DNA from: Agrobacterium arsenijevicii
Lineage (GTDB): Bacteria > Pseudomonadota > Alphaproteobacteria > Rhizobiales > Rhizobiaceae
Direction: 5' to 3'
Assembly: GCA_000949895.1 (NCBI GenBank)
Contig: JWIT01000001.1
Location: 62,001 to 126,000, forward strand
DNA length: 64,000 bases
A model generated the notes under the pieces. That model was given only the letters and a program-made list of their open reading frames with translations. It was not told where the DNA came from and ran no database searches. Shown piece after piece: positions 26,945 through 35,844 of this stretch; the stretch's first letter is position 1, and every line of letters begins with the position of its first letter. The translations under genes were made by a program, and so were the position numbers.

Positions 26945-27877
26945 TCAGATGACGCCCATGCACCATGCGATAATGGACTTCTGCGCATGGAGACGGTTTT
27001 CCGCCTCATCGAAGACCACCGATTGCGGCCCGTCGATCACTGCATTCGTCACTTCCTCACCGCGATGCGCCGGCAGGCAGTGCATGAACAGCGCCTCCTT
27101 GTTGGCCTTCGCCATCAGGGCTTCATTGACCTGATAGGGCTGGAAGATATTGTGGCCGCGCGCCTTGTGTTCCTGGTTCATGGACACCCAGGTATCGGTA
27201 ACGACGCAATCTGCGCCCGCCACCGCCTTGTCCGCATCGTGGTACAGCGAGATTTCCCCGCCATTGTTGCGCGCCCAGTTCAGGAACTTGTCGTGCGGTT
27301 CCGAACCCATCGGCACCGCCATCGCCATGCGATAGCCAAAACGGGCGGAGCCTTCCACGAAGGAATGCAGCACATTGTTGCCATCACCCGTCCAGGCAAT
27401 CGTCTTGCCCTTGACCGGGCCGCGATGCTCCTCGAACGTCAGTATATCCGCCATGATCTGGCAGGGATGGGTATCGTCCGTCAGGCCGTTGATAACAGGC
27501 ACCGTCGCGTGTTCGGCAAGCTCGAGCAGGCGCGAATGATCCGTCGTGCGGATCATGATGGCGTCGACATAACGCGAAAGCACCTTGGCCGTATCGCCAA
27601 TCGTTTCGGCGCGACCGAGTTGCATTTCCGTGCCCGACAGGAAAAGGGTCTCGCCGCCGAGCTGGCGCATGCCCACATCGAAGGAGACGCGGGTACGGGT
27701 GGACGGCTTTTCGAAGATCATCGCCAGCATCTTGCCGGCAAGCGGCTTTTCCGCCGTGCCGGTTTTGGTGGCAATCTTGCGCGTGCGCGCATCATCAAGA
27801 ATTGTCCGCAGATCCTCCGACCCGACGGCCGAGAGGTCCAGAAAATGTTTTGGTGAAACCATTCTAATCTGTCCCAT
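26945..27877 (-). CDS. argF: Ornithine carbamoyltransferase
   Basis: 310-aa anabolic enzyme that makes citrulline from ornithine and carbamoyl phosphate. All catalytic motifs are intact: [10 protein letters not shown] (carbamoyl-phosphate loop, about residues 55-64), HPCQ (about 138-141) and [13 protein letters not shown] near the C-terminus (ornithine-binding Cys). ATG at 27877 is chosen with AGAGG about eight bases upstream; a second Met five codons later is possible. It follows argD after 39 bp, so the two are almost certainly co-transcribed. Comparison with the paralogue at 54871-55740, which lacks these motifs, is instructive. Confidence 0.96.
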   Translation of the reverse strand: MGQIRMVSPKHFLDLSAVGSEDLRTILDDARTRKIATKTGTAEKPLAGKMLAMIFEKPSTRTRVSFDVGMRQLGGETLFLSGTEMQLGRAETIGDTAKVLSRYVDAIMIRTTDHSRLLELAEHATVPVINGLTDDTHPCQIMADILTFEEHRGPVKGKTIAWTGDGNNVLHSFVEGSARFGYRMAMAVPMGSEPHDKFLNWARNNGGEISLYHDADKAVAGADCVVTDTWVSMNQEHKARGHNIFQPYQVNEALMAKANKEALFMHCLPAHRGEEVTNAVIDGPQSVVFDEAENRLHAQKSIIAWCMGVI

Positions 27878-27916
27878 GCTTGCGAGCCTCTGAAGAGAGG
27901 CCCGCTCTTGATTTTT

Positions 27917-29119
27917 TCAGGCGCTTTTTGCCTGTTTCGCTACCGTCAGGGAAGCGGCAGCCGCGTCGACACGTGCCAGGCCGTCGCGGGCCTCTTCCGC
28001 CGTGGTGACGAGCGGTGGCAGAAGACGGATGACGTTGTCGCCCGCAGGCACGCCGAGCAGATGCTCCGCACGCATGGCCTGCAGCAATTCGCCCGAAGGA
28101 ACCTTCGCCTTGATGCCCAAAAGCAGGCCTTCGCCGCGGATTTCCTCGATCACGTCAGGATAACGGTCCTTGAGCGAGGCGAGACCCTGCCGGAAGACCA
28201 GCGCGACGTCACGGACTTTCTCTAGAAAACCCTCAGAGAGAACGACGTCGAGCACGGCATTGCCCACTGCCATGGCCAGCGGGTTGCCGCCATAGGTGGT
28301 GCCATGCACGCCCGCCGTCATGCCGGAAGCGGCCTCTGCAGTGGCGAGGCATGCGCCGAGCGGGAAACCGCCGCCGATACCCTTGGCGACCGCCATGATA
28401 TCGGGCGCAACGCCCGTATGTTCATAAGCAAACAGCTTGCCCGTGCGGCCGACGCCCGTCTGGACCTCATCGAAAATCAACAGCAGGCCGTGCTCATCGC
28501 ACAAGCCGCGCAGGATTTGCAGGAATTCCTTGCTGGGCGCCCGAATGCCGCCCTCACCCTGAATGGGCTCGATCAGAAGTGCAGCCGTCTCGGCCGTGAT
28601 GGCGGCCTTCAGGGCATCGACATCGCCGAACGGCACCTGATCGAAACCTTCAACCTTGGGACCGAAACCTTCGAGATATTTCTGCTGGCCGCCGGCGGCG
28701 ATCGTCGCAAGCGTGCGGCCGTGGAAGGCGCCTTCAAAGGTCACGATGCGGAACTTTTCCGGGTGGCCTTTCGAGTAGTGATAACGGCGCGCAGTCTTGA
28801 TCGCGCATTCCAGCGCTTCCGCGCCGGAATTGGTGAAGAATACCTTGTCTGCGAAAGTCGCTTCCGTCAGGCGCTTGGCAAGCTTTTCCTGTCCCGGCAC
28901 TTCATAGAGGTTCGAGACGTGCCAGACCTTCTCGGCCTGCGTCTTGATCGCATCCACGAGGTGCGGATGGGCGTGGCCCAACGAGTTGACCGCAACACCG
29001 GCCGCAAAATCCAGATATCGCTCGCCGCTTTCCGTGAACAGCCATACACCCTCGCCGCGCTCGAAGCGCAGGGGGGCTCTTGAAAACGTATCAAACAATG
29101 GCGCGCCGGCTTCGGCCAT
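27917..29119 (-). CDS. argD: Acetylornithine aminotransferase
   Basis: 400-aa class III PLP aminotransferase of arginine (and possibly lysine) synthesis. [13 protein letters not shown] (cofactor phosphate loop), [27 protein letters not shown] (PLP-binding Asp), and [15 protein letters not shown] (Schiff-base Lys) are all present in the usual order. AAGGAG lies before the ATG. It starts the leftward argD-argF unit. A consensus-like promoter lies at 29226-29254 and a terminator-like hairpin at the predicted 5' end of its transcript; these are listed separately. Confidence 0.95.
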   Translation of the reverse strand: MAEAGAPLFDTFSRAPLRFERGEGVWLFTESGERYLDFAAGVAVNSLGHAHPHLVDAIKTQAEKVWHVSNLYEVPGQEKLAKRLTEATFADKVFFTNSGAEALECAIKTARRYHYSKGHPEKFRIVTFEGAFHGRTLATIAAGGQQKYLEGFGPKVEGFDQVPFGDVDALKAAITAETAALLIEPIQGEGGIRAPSKEFLQILRGLCDEHGLLLIFDEVQTGVGRTGKLFAYEHTGVAPDIMAVAKGIGGGFPLGACLATAEAASGMTAGVHGTTYGGNPLAMAVGNAVLDVVLSEGFLEKVRDVALVFRQGLASLKDRYPDVIEEIRGEGLLLGIKAKVPSGELLQAMRAEHLLGVPAGDNVIRLLPPLVTTAEEARDGLARVDAAAASLTVAKQAKSA

Positions 29120-29202
29120 GGCTGTATCACTCCTTGCGCAGATGCGCTATCAAACGGTTGTCAATAGGCTTGCGGGGTTATCCCTCGCCTGAAAATCAAA
29201 AA

Positions 29203-29220
29203 TGCCGCCTTGCGGCGGCA
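29203..29220 (-). terminator. Terminator-like GCAA hairpin at the argD transcript 5' end
   Basis: On the minus strand a 7-bp stem TGCCGCC/GGCGGCA closes a GCAA tetraloop and is followed by TTTTTGATTTT (29202-29192), the shape of an intrinsic terminator. It lies about 85 nt before the argD ATG and right after the predicted start point. No minus-strand gene lies upstream that would need it. Confidence 0.65.
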
Positions 29221-29225
29221 GGGGC

Positions 29226-29254
29226 ACTATTGTCACTTCGTTTGCCGATGTCAA
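29226..29254 (-). promoter_or_regulatory. Predicted argD promoter (-35 TTGACA, -10 AATAGT)
   Basis: Minus-strand TTGACA (29254-29249) and AATAGT (29231-29226) are separated by exactly 17 bases. The expected start point is about 29219-29221, at the base of the hairpin above. The match to the sigma-70 consensus is good at -35 and 4 of 6 at -10. Confidence 0.55.
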
Positions 29255-29328
29255 CAAAAGTCAGCGTTTCCCGGGCTTCTCAAGCACTAGTATGCGGCGG
29301 CAGGCCAGCCCCAAGGTGTTGCCTTTCA

Positions 29329-29404
29329 GACTCAATACGCCAGCAAGTTGGGGAAAACCGGGAAATCGAATCCAGATGATTCCCGCGACTCTTGCCACGG
29401 AGTC
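29329..29404. promoter_or_regulatory. GANTC (CcrM) site cluster upstream of gcrA
   Basis: GANTC sites lie at 29329 (GACTC), 29368 (GAATC), 29378 (GATTC), 29387 (GACTC) and 29400 (GAGTC), with another at 29512. Four fall within 37 bp; random expectation is about one per 256 bp. GcrA is known to act with CcrM methylation at GANTC promoters, so self-control of gcrA is plausible. Confidence 0.75.
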
Positions 29405-29418
29405 GGCCTAGCACTAGG

Positions 29419-29433
29419 TTAATCGCTAATTAC
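29419..29433 (+). promoter_or_regulatory. CtrA-like binding site upstream of gcrA
   Basis: TTAA-N7-TTAC (29419-29433) matches the full CtrA motif TTAA-N7-TTAA at seven of eight positions. It lies about 120 bp before the gcrA ATG. In Caulobacter CtrA represses gcrA, so the position makes sense, but the match is by eye. Confidence 0.5.
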
Positions 29434-29550
29434 TAGACTGCGATGCGGCGGAACTAGTCACCGAAAATCTGGCGGAAACCACGCTTGCGGCACGCCCGCG
29501 AGACGGAGAGGGATTCTGCCGAAAATACACGCGACGAGCGGAGAAGCGGC

Positions 29551-30084
29551 ATGAACTGGACAGACGAACGAGTCGAAAAACTCAAGAAATTATGGTCCGA
29601 GGGCCTTAGCGCCAGCCAGATTGCAGCGCAGCTGGGCGGCGTCAGCCGTAATGCCGTGATCGGCAAGGTCCATCGTCTCAATCTGCCGGGACGCGTCAAG
29701 GCTGGCGGTCCGGTCACTTCGGCGCGCACCGCGCCAAAGCGCACCGCTGCACCGGCCCCACGCGCAACGACTTTCGCAGGCCGCGTCAACGCAGCACCTG
29801 CGCGGATTCTCACCCGCTCGAACACGGCAACGGCGCTGCACGAGGAGATCGATATCGAGACCGCACAGGTTCTCGATTACGTTCCTTCCAAAAACGTGGT
29901 CTCGCCGATTTCCCGTCGCCTGACGCTGACGGAACTGACGGAGCGCACCTGCAAGTGGCCGGTTGGCGATCCGCTGAAGGATGACTTCCATTTCTGCGGT
30001 TGTGAAGCGCTGGAATCTTCGCCCTATTGCAAGTTCCATGCGAAACTCGCCTACCAGCCGGTGAGCGAGCGCCGCAAGGCTTGA
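29551..30084 (+). CDS. gcrA: Cell-cycle regulator GcrA
   Basis: 177-aa alphaproteobacterial sigma-70 cofactor. The N-terminal helix-turn-helix (MNWTDERVEKLKKLWSEGLS, ASQIAAQLGG, VSRNAVIGKVHRLNL) is the DNA-binding domain that reads GANTC-methylated promoters. The C-terminal part (CKWPVGDPLKDDFHFCGC, YCKFHAKLAYQP) is the Cys-containing sigma-interacting domain. A basic Ala/Pro/Thr-rich linker joins them. ATG at 29551 matches the family N-terminus; the frame is open 22 codons upstream but that part is not family-like. A strong terminator follows. Monocistronic and divergent from argD. Confidence 0.95.
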   Translation: MNWTDERVEKLKKLWSEGLSASQIAAQLGGVSRNAVIGKVHRLNLPGRVKAGGPVTSARTAPKRTAAPAPRATTFAGRVNAAPARILTRSNTATALHEEIDIETAQVLDYVPSKNVVSPISRRLTLTELTERTCKWPVGDPLKDDFHFCGCEALESSPYCKFHAKLAYQPVSERRKA

Positions 30085-30116
30085 GTGTTGCGGCACGCAT
30101 TCAGCACTCAAAAACT

Positions 30117-30141
30117 ACGGGCCTTCGGGCCCGTTTTTTTT
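30117..30141 (+). terminator. Rho-independent terminator of gcrA
   Basis: Stem ACGGGCC/GGCCCGT (7 bp) with a TTCG-type loop, followed by eight T (30134-30141), 33 nt past the gcrA stop. Confidence 0.92.
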
Positions 30142-30154
30142 ATGACTTAAAAAC

Positions 30155-30344
30155 CCCGACGCCGTTTCCGGTTTCGGGATTAGTCTGCGGACAGATGTGC
30201 CGAAACCACCCTCCGTCACGGGCAGGCCTGAGCCGACAATCCGGATTTCAACGCACCGCCGATCCTCCGGGCAAACTGGAGGATGATGTCGAGTTATGGA
30301 AAAGGTCATAATTAAAAAAGCCCGACACCGTTTCCGGTCTCGGG
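30155..30344. repeat. Duplicated 24-bp hairpin element between gcrA and phoB
   Basis: Two near-identical copies, 30155-30178 and 30321-30344, both of the form CCCGAC-N-CCGTTTCCGGT-N-TCGGG with two differences. Each can fold as nested stems around a TTTC loop and each is preceded by an A run. The second is clearly the phoB terminator; the first lies between the two terminators without a gene of its own. Confidence 0.7.
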
Positions 30345-30347
30345 CTT
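30312..30347 (-). terminator. Terminator of the phosphate operon after phoB
   Basis: Outer 8-bp stem AAGCCCGA/TCGGGCTT with an inner ACCG/CGGT stem and TTTC loop. On the minus strand it is followed by TTTTTT (30319-30314), 56 nt after the phoB stop. It has four T on the + strand as well, so it may be bidirectional. The remainder of 30085-30402 holds nothing I recognise apart from the repeat copy. Confidence 0.88.
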
Positions 30348-30402
30348 TTCGATTTATTGGGTGTGATGTTGGCCTTAGCGAAACCGTCAAGTTCGGCTTG
30401 GC

Positions 30403-31086
30403 TCAGGCTTCCATCGAATATCCGGCGCCGCGCACCGTGCGGATGACATCCTGCATATGCGAGAAATTCAAAGCCTTGCGCAGACGTCCGACATGAACGT
30501 CGACAGTACGCTCATCGACGTAGATATCGTGACCCCAGACGCCATCCAGCAATTGCGAGCGGGAGAACACCCGGCCCGGCGACGTCATCAGGAATTCCAG
30601 CAAGCGGAATTCCGTCGGGCCGAGGCGCACTTCGCGGCTTTTGCGATGGACGCGATGGGTCTCGCGATCCAATTCGATATCGCCGCATTTCAGCACCGAA
30701 GAGAGAACCTCGGGACGGGCCCGGCGCAACATGGCCTTAACCCGGGCCATGAGTTCCGGCGTCGAAAACGGCTTGACGACATAATCGTCAGCCCCGGTGG
30801 CGAGACCGCGAACACGCTCGCTCTCTTCGCCACGCGCCGTCAGCATAATGATGGGCAGGCGTTCTGTTTCCGGCCGCATTCTCAGGCGCCGGCACAGTTC
30901 GATACCGGAAACGCCCGGCAACATCCAATCCAGGATGAGAAGGTCCGGAATACGCTCCTGCAGCCTGATTTCCGCCTCGTCGCCACGGGGTATCGTGTCG
31001 ACGTCGTATCCCTCAGCCTCGAGATTGTAACGAAGCAGGACGCTCAACGCTTCCTCGTCTTCCACAACTGCAATCTTGGGCACCAT
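30403..31086 (-). CDS. phoB: Phosphate response regulator PhoB
   Basis: 227-aa OmpR-type response regulator. The receiver has acidic residues VEDEE (9-12), phosphoacceptor Asp 53 in LILDWMLPG, and the conserved Lys in VVKPFS. The C-terminal winged helix (about 130-227) contains RTVDVHVGRLRKAL and the closing VIRTVRGAGYSME. Phosphorylated by PhoR in low phosphate, it binds PHO boxes such as those listed at 36985-37013 and 38391-38408. It is the last gene of the leftward phoR-pstSCAB-phoU-phoB cluster, 31 bp after phoU, and is followed by a terminator. Confidence 0.96.
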   Translation of the reverse strand: MVPKIAVVEDEEALSVLLRYNLEAEGYDVDTIPRGDEAEIRLQERIPDLLILDWMLPGVSGIELCRRLRMRPETERLPIIMLTARGEESERVRGLATGADDYVVKPFSTPELMARVKAMLRRARPEVLSSVLKCGDIELDRETHRVHRKSREVRLGPTEFRLLEFLMTSPGRVFSRSQLLDGVWGHDIYVDERTVDVHVGRLRKALNFSHMQDVIRTVRGAGYSMEA

Positions 31087-31117
31087 ATGCTGAACTCCGC
31101 AAGCTTCTGCTTGTCTG

Positions 31118-31843
31118 TTACTCGGTCACCGAACCGAGTGTGTTGGAACTGTCGTCCTTCGGACGCTCGCCCTCCGGCTGGCTGCCGGTGGTCATGTAAT
31201 AAATCGTTTCAGCGATGTTCGTGGCATGATCGCCGATACGCTCGATGTTCTTGGCGCAGAACAGAAGATGCGTGCAGGTGGTGATGTTGCGCGGATCTTC
31301 CATCATGTAGGTCAGAAGCTCACGGAAGAGCGACGTGTACATGGCGTCGATTTCTTCGTCGCGCTCGCGGATGGCATTGGCCTTCTCGGCGGAACGTGTG
31401 GAATAGACGTCAAGCACTTCCTTCAACTGCACCAGCGCCAGTTCGGACAGATGTTCGATGCCGCGGGCGAGCTTGCGCGGCACGCCGGTTCCGGCAACCG
31501 CGATAACGCGCTTGGCCGTGTTCTTGCCGAGATCGCCGACGCGCTCGAGATCGGCGGCGATACGCAGGGTACCGATGATCTCGCGAAGATCGGCCGCCAC
31601 CGGCTGACGTCTGGCGATGGTGACGATGGCCTTGTCGCCGATTTCGCGCTCGGAATGGTCGAGGATCGCGTCGTCGGAAATGACCTTCTGCGCAAGTGCT
31701 GCATCGGAATTGACGAGTGCCCGCACGGCTTCACCGCACATCTGCTCGGCAAGACCGCCCATTTCGGCGATGCGGCGCGTCAGAAACTTCAATTCGTCGT
31801 CGTAGGCGGACAGGATATGCGAATGGGTCGTTGTCTGTGTCAT
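31118..31843 (-). CDS. phoU: Phosphate signalling protein PhoU
   Basis: 241-aa all-helical protein with the duplicated three-helix PhoU domain. The metal-binding motifs E-x-x-x-D appear as DLERVGDLGKN (first repeat, about residue 100) and NIERIGDHATN (second repeat, about residue 205). PhoU links the Pst transporter to PhoR and keeps the regulon off when phosphate is plentiful. It lies between pstB (97-bp gap) and phoB (31-bp gap), as is common in alphaproteobacteria. Confidence 0.96.
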   Translation of the reverse strand: MTQTTTHSHILSAYDDELKFLTRRIAEMGGLAEQMCGEAVRALVNSDAALAQKVISDDAILDHSEREIGDKAIVTIARRQPVAADLREIIGTLRIAADLERVGDLGKNTAKRVIAVAGTGVPRKLARGIEHLSELALVQLKEVLDVYSTRSAEKANAIRERDEEIDAMYTSLFRELLTYMMEDPRNITTCTHLLFCAKNIERIGDHATNIAETIYYMTTGSQPEGERPKDDSSNTLGSVTE

Positions 31844-31940
31844 GGTCTAGTCCTCCGGCTTGGCCTGCATGCGCGTGCCCGAAAGCGGGCACGGCAGAGG
31901 CACCAGTCTTGTTCGGTTTCGATAAAACGCCGGCCGGGGA

Positions 31941-32756
31941 TCAGCCGAAGCGGCCCATGATGTAGTCCTGCGTGCGCTGGTCGTCCGGATTGGTAAACAT
32001 CTTGTCGGTTTCGTTTTCTTCGACAAGATGACCAAGGTGGAACATGGCCGTGCGCTGGGAAACACGCGCCGCCTGCTGCATGGAGTGGGTGACGATGACG
32101 ATGGTGTAGTTGGTGCGCAGTTCGTGGATCAGTTCCTCGACCTTCGCAGTCGCGATCGGATCAAGCGCCGAGCACGGCTCGTCCATCAGGATCACTTCCG
32201 GGCTGACGGCAATCGCGCGTGCAATGCACAGACGCTGCTGCTGACCGCCGGAGAGGCCCGTACCGGATTCCAGCAAACGGTCCTTCGCCTCATTCCAGAG
32301 ACCAGCTTTCTGCAGGCTCTGCTCGACGATCTGGTCCATATCCGCCTTGTTGCGGGCGAGACCGTGGATACGCGGACCGTAGGCGATGTTCTCGTAAATC
32401 GTCTTCGGAAACGGGTTCGGCTTCTGGAACACCATGCCGACACGGGCACGCAGTTCCACGACGTCGATCTGCTGATCGTAGATATCGTCGGTGTCGAGCG
32501 TGATCTTGCCCGTGACCCGGCAACCGTCGATCGTGTCGTTCATGCGGTTCAAGGTGCGCAGGAAAGTGGATTTACCGCAACCGGACGGGCCGATAAGCGC
32601 AGTCACCGTGTTTTCGCGGACATTGAGGTTCACGTCGTAAAGCGCGCGCTTTTCGCCGTAATAAACCGAAACGTCCTTGCCGATCATCTTGTATGAGACT
32701 TCATTCATTTTCTTGTCCAGCGCCTTTTCAACTGCTGCTTCCGACAACATGTTCAT
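31941..32756 (-). CDS. pstB: Phosphate ABC transporter ATP-binding protein PstB
   Basis: 271-aa ABC ATPase. Walker [10 protein letters not shown] (56-64), Q-loop FQKPNPFP, signature [14 protein letters not shown], Walker [14 protein letters not shown] and the H-loop [12 protein letters not shown] are complete. [16 protein letters not shown] after the Q-loop is characteristic of PstB. It powers phosphate uptake through PstC-PstA. A 14-bp gap to pstA shows co-transcription. Confidence 0.97.
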   Translation of the reverse strand: MNMLSEAAVEKALDKKMNEVSYKMIGKDVSVYYGEKRALYDVNLNVRENTVTALIGPSGCGKSTFLRTLNRMNDTIDGCRVTGKITLDTDDIYDQQIDVVELRARVGMVFQKPNPFPKTIYENIAYGPRIHGLARNKADMDQIVEQSLQKAGLWNEAKDRLLESGTGLSGGQQQRLCIARAIAVSPEVILMDEPCSALDPIATAKVEELIHELRTNYTIVIVTHSMQQAARVSQRTAMFHLGHLVEENETDKMFTNPDDQRTQDYIMGRFG

Positions 32757-32770
32757 TGCTCTAGCTCCCT

Positions 32771-34090
32771 CTACCAGCGCCGTTCAAAGCGGCGACGCAA
32801 CAGGATTGCGCCAACATTCATGAGAATGAGGAACAGAAGCAGGATGATGATAGCGCCAGATGTCCGTTCGACAAAGGCACGCTCAGCTTCGTTCGCCCAC
32901 ATGTAAATCTGCACCGGCAGGGCCGTGGACGGATCCATCGGCGTTGTCGGATAGTTCGCGACGAATGCCACCATGCCGATCAAAAGCAGTGGCGCCGTTT
33001 CGCCCAGTGCGTGGGCGAGACCGATGATGGTGCCGGTCAGAATGCCAGGCATGGCAAGCGGCAGGACGTGGTGGAAAATCGTCTGCATCTTGGAAGCGCC
33101 AAGACCGAGGGCTGCGGCGCGGATCGACGGCGGCACAGCCTTCAATGCGGCGCGGGTCGCGATGATGATCGTCGGCAAGGTCATCAGCGTCAGGACCAGG
33201 CCGCCGACCAGAGAGGCGGAGCGCGGAAAGCCCATGAAGTTGATGAAAACGGAAAGGCCGAGTAGACCATAGACGATGGAGGGAACAGCCGCCAGATTGT
33301 TGATGTTCACCTCAATAAGGTCCGTCAACCGGTTCTTCGGGGCAAACTCCTCAAGATAGATCGAGGCCGCGACACCGATCGGCAGCGACAGGACCAGCAC
33401 GATCAGCATCATGTAGAACGAGCCGATCAAGGCAACGCCGACACCTGCGGCTTCGGGACGGCTCGAAGCGCCGTTGACGAAGATACCGGTGTTGAAATGC
33501 TTGCCGAGCTGTCCGCTTTCAGCGAGTTGGTTCATCCAGCCAAGCTGCTGGTTGGAGATACGGCGGTTCGCTTCATCCACCGACAGATCGACCTGGCCCT
33601 TGAAGGCGCTGTCGACATCGCCCGACGCCAGAAGCGTAACGCTGCGCGTGGTGCCGATGACGGCAGGATCGGCGACGACGATATCACGCAACTGGGTGCG
33701 CACGCTGTCGGAGATCATGACGTTGACGGCGCGAAGACCGGCCTTGTCAGTCGGCGCGACACCGAGAACCTTGGCAACCGCATCACGGGCGAGGACGGGG
33801 TAATTGGCCGTCATCAGCTTTGCGGGATTTGTGGCCCGCTCGTTCTTCGGGTCGATGATCAGCTCGGAAAACTCGACCGGAACCGTGATCATCGTCTGCT
33901 GGAAGGCGGTGTGGCCCTTGGAGACGACCGACCAAAGCAGCAGAAAGAGGAAGATGAGACCGAACGAGATCGCTGCCAATCCATAAGCGCGGAAGCGGCG
34001 TTCGGCGGCATAGCGGCGCTTAATGCCGATATCACGGCGCGTGGCCTTGTTCACGGCGGCACCTGCCGCGGGAGAAACGATGTCGGTCAT
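32771..34090 (-). CDS. pstA: Phosphate ABC transporter permease PstA, long form
   Basis: 439-aa inner-membrane permease. The first helix lies near residues 33-55 and is followed by a roughly 150-residue periplasmic insertion, which makes this longer than the 296-aa enterobacterial PstA. The typical six-helix core follows with [33 protein letters not shown], the EAA-type loop that contacts PstB (cited in family terms). Its ATG overlaps the pstC stop as ATGA, so translation is coupled. Long PstA/PstC pairs of this kind are usual in Rhizobiaceae. Confidence 0.93.
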   Translation of the reverse strand: MTDIVSPAAGAAVNKATRRDIGIKRRYAAERRFRAYGLAAISFGLIFLFLLLWSVVSKGHTAFQQTMITVPVEFSELIIDPKNERATNPAKLMTANYPVLARDAVAKVLGVAPTDKAGLRAVNVMISDSVRTQLRDIVVADPAVIGTTRSVTLLASGDVDSAFKGQVDLSVDEANRRISNQQLGWMNQLAESGQLGKHFNTGIFVNGASSRPEAAGVGVALIGSFYMMLIVLVLSLPIGVAASIYLEEFAPKNRLTDLIEVNINNLAAVPSIVYGLLGLSVFINFMGFPRSASLVGGLVLTLMTLPTIIIATRAALKAVPPSIRAAALGLGASKMQTIFHHVLPLAMPGILTGTIIGLAHALGETAPLLLIGMVAFVANYPTTPMDPSTALPVQIYMWANEAERAFVERTSGAIIILLLFLILMNVGAILLRRRFERRW

Positions 34091-35571
34091 TCATATTGCT
34101 CCCGGTATTTGCGCACAATGTAAAGCGCGTAGATATTCAGGCAAAGCGTGATTGCGAAAAGCGTGATGCCCAACGCGAAGGCCACCAGCGTTTGCGGCGA
34201 GGTGAATTCAAGGTCGCCGGTCAGCTGGCTGACGATCTTGACCGTCACGGTGGTCATGGGTTCGAACGGGTTGAGCTGCAGGCGGGCAGCAACGCCGGCC
34301 GCGAGAACCACGATCATGGTTTCGCCGATCGCACGCGACGCTGTCATCAGCACGGCGCCGACGATGCCGGGAAGAGCGGCGGGAACGATGACCTTCTTGA
34401 TGGTTTCAGAGCGCGTGGCACCGAGACCGAGAGAACCATCGCGCAGCGAACGCGGCACGGCGGTGATGATGTCGTCCGACAGCGACGAGACGTAGGGGAT
34501 CAGCATAATGCCCATCACGAAGCCGGCGGTGATGACGCTCTGCGCCTGGATGAAGTTGGCGTAGTTGCCCGTCGCCAGACCGCTGATCTGCGTGGAAATG
34601 TCTCGCAGGAACGGACCAACCGTTGTCAGGGCGAAGAAACCGTAGACGATTGTGGGGATACCCGCGAGAACCTCGAGCAGCGGCTTTACAACCGAGCGCA
34701 GGCGCGGCGTCGCATATTCCGACATGTAGATCGCCGAGAACAACCCGACCGGCACGGCGACCAGCATGGCGACGAAACCGATATAGAGCGTGCCGGCGAG
34801 CAGCGGGATCAGGCCGAACTGGCCGGAGGAGTCAGTCGTACCGGCGGCCGCAAAACGCGGATCCCACACCGTTCCGAAGAAGAACTGGTGCGCCGGAACC
34901 ATGGTGAAGAACTGGATCGCTTCCGAGAGCATCGACAGCACGATGCCGATGGTCGTCAGGATGGCGATGGAGGACGCGACGAGCAGGGCCGCGAGAATGA
35001 CCCTTTCGACCCTGTTGCGTGCGCGAAAGCGCGGCGCGATCGAACGTAGCGCATAGGCGGCGCCGGCGAATGCGGCCAACAACACGGTGGCGACCATTCC
35101 CAGGCGGCTGGTCGAGGTCATAGCGTTCAGCGTCTGGGCAGCATCGACCATGAAACGCTCAGGGTCACCGGCGATTGCCACGCCCTTCGATGCCAGAAGC
35201 GATCTTACGGCGGCCGTATCCGCATCAACCTTTGCGGTTTCTTCCGGCGTCAGCCGCTGAAGACCGCGGGCGATGGACGTCACCATGCCGTAGGTCAGGC
35301 TCTGCTGCGCTTCGGATTGGGCGCGTACATCCTCAGGAAATTCGCCGCGCACCGCCGAGGTAACGACCAGCGGGCTGATAACAAGCCAGATACAGAGAAT
35401 GAGCGCCGCGGGCAGCACGGCCCAGACGACGGCGTAGGAACCGTGATAACCAGCACGGGAATGCATGCTGGAGGGACGCCCGCCAGACAGAGCAACGGCG
35501 CGGCGGCTGCCGAGCAGATAACTGCCGATGCCGATCAGCGCCAGTATCAGCAAAAGGATCGATGTGTTCAT
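34087..35571 (-). CDS. pstC: Phosphate ABC transporter permease PstC, long form
   Basis: 494-aa permease with an N-terminal membrane helix (ILLLILALIGIGSYLLG), a second at about residue 50, a periplasmic insert, and the transport core with SVVKPLLEVLAGIPTIVYGF and the EAA loop SLRDGSLGLGATRSETIKKVI. ATG at 35571 (MNTSILLL) is chosen because the upstream extension is not membrane-like. It overlaps pstA by four bases. The 273-bp gap behind pstS contains a stable stem (separate entry), which may set lower expression of the permeases than of PstS. Confidence 0.93.
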   Translation of the reverse strand: MNTSILLLILALIGIGSYLLGSRRAVALSGGRPSSMHSRAGYHGSYAVVWAVLPAALILCIWLVISPLVVTSAVRGEFPEDVRAQSEAQQSLTYGMVTSIARGLQRLTPEETAKVDADTAAVRSLLASKGVAIAGDPERFMVDAAQTLNAMTSTSRLGMVATVLLAAFAGAAYALRSIAPRFRARNRVERVILAALLVASSIAILTTIGIVLSMLSEAIQFFTMVPAHQFFFGTVWDPRFAAAGTTDSSGQFGLIPLLAGTLYIGFVAMLVAVPVGLFSAIYMSEYATPRLRSVVKPLLEVLAGIPTIVYGFFALTTVGPFLRDISTQISGLATGNYANFIQAQSVITAGFVMGIMLIPYVSSLSDDIITAVPRSLRDGSLGLGATRSETIKKVIVPAALPGIVGAVLMTASRAIGETMIVVLAAGVAARLQLNPFEPMTTVTVKIVSQLTGDLEFTSPQTLVAFALGITLFAITLCLNIYALYIVRKYREQYE

Positions 35572-35810
35572 TAGAGTTCCCTCGGCGTGCCTCAAGAGCA
35601 CGGTGCGATATCGGGCAAATCAAAAAGTCATCAAAACGAGACCGCTGGACCATCCGAAGATGCTTGCCGCCTGACTGTAACAAAGTCTGGCAAGCGTCAA
35701 GGTTGATACATCCTATCCATCTGTAATCCATAAACAATTATGTGGACGACGATGGATGGGAACTGTCAACCGGAGACAGTCGCCAAGGCGGAATGGCACC
35801 GGAGCGGAAT

Positions 35811-35836
35811 GAGGGGCGCGGCAGGCCGCACCCCTC
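35811..35836 (-). terminator. Stem-loop between pstS and pstC, without U run
   Basis: GAGGGG-U-GCGGC pairs with GCCGC-G-CCCCUC on the minus strand (12 pairs including one G-U wobble, tight loop), nine bases after the pstS stop. No T run follows, so it is a 3'-end stabiliser or partial stop rather than a full intrinsic terminator, as seen in many operons whose binding protein must outnumber the permeases. Confidence 0.65.
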
Positions 35837-35844
35837 TTTCTTTA

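Larger units (their letters stand above)
29120..29550. promoter_or_regulatory. Divergent argD/gcrA regulatory region (about 430 bp)
   Basis: No coding gene is supported here. The argD side has a promoter and a hairpin; the gcrA side has a cluster of GANTC sites and a CtrA-like site. ACTAG occurs four times (near 29287, 29413, 29431 and 29453), of unknown meaning. The region is unusually dense in recognisable control elements for its length. Confidence 0.7.

Noticed and set aside
29159..29164. A second TTGACA (minus strand) close to argD, considered as its promoter
   Set aside because: No -10 element at 16-18 bp, and the start point would fall almost on the ribosome-binding site.
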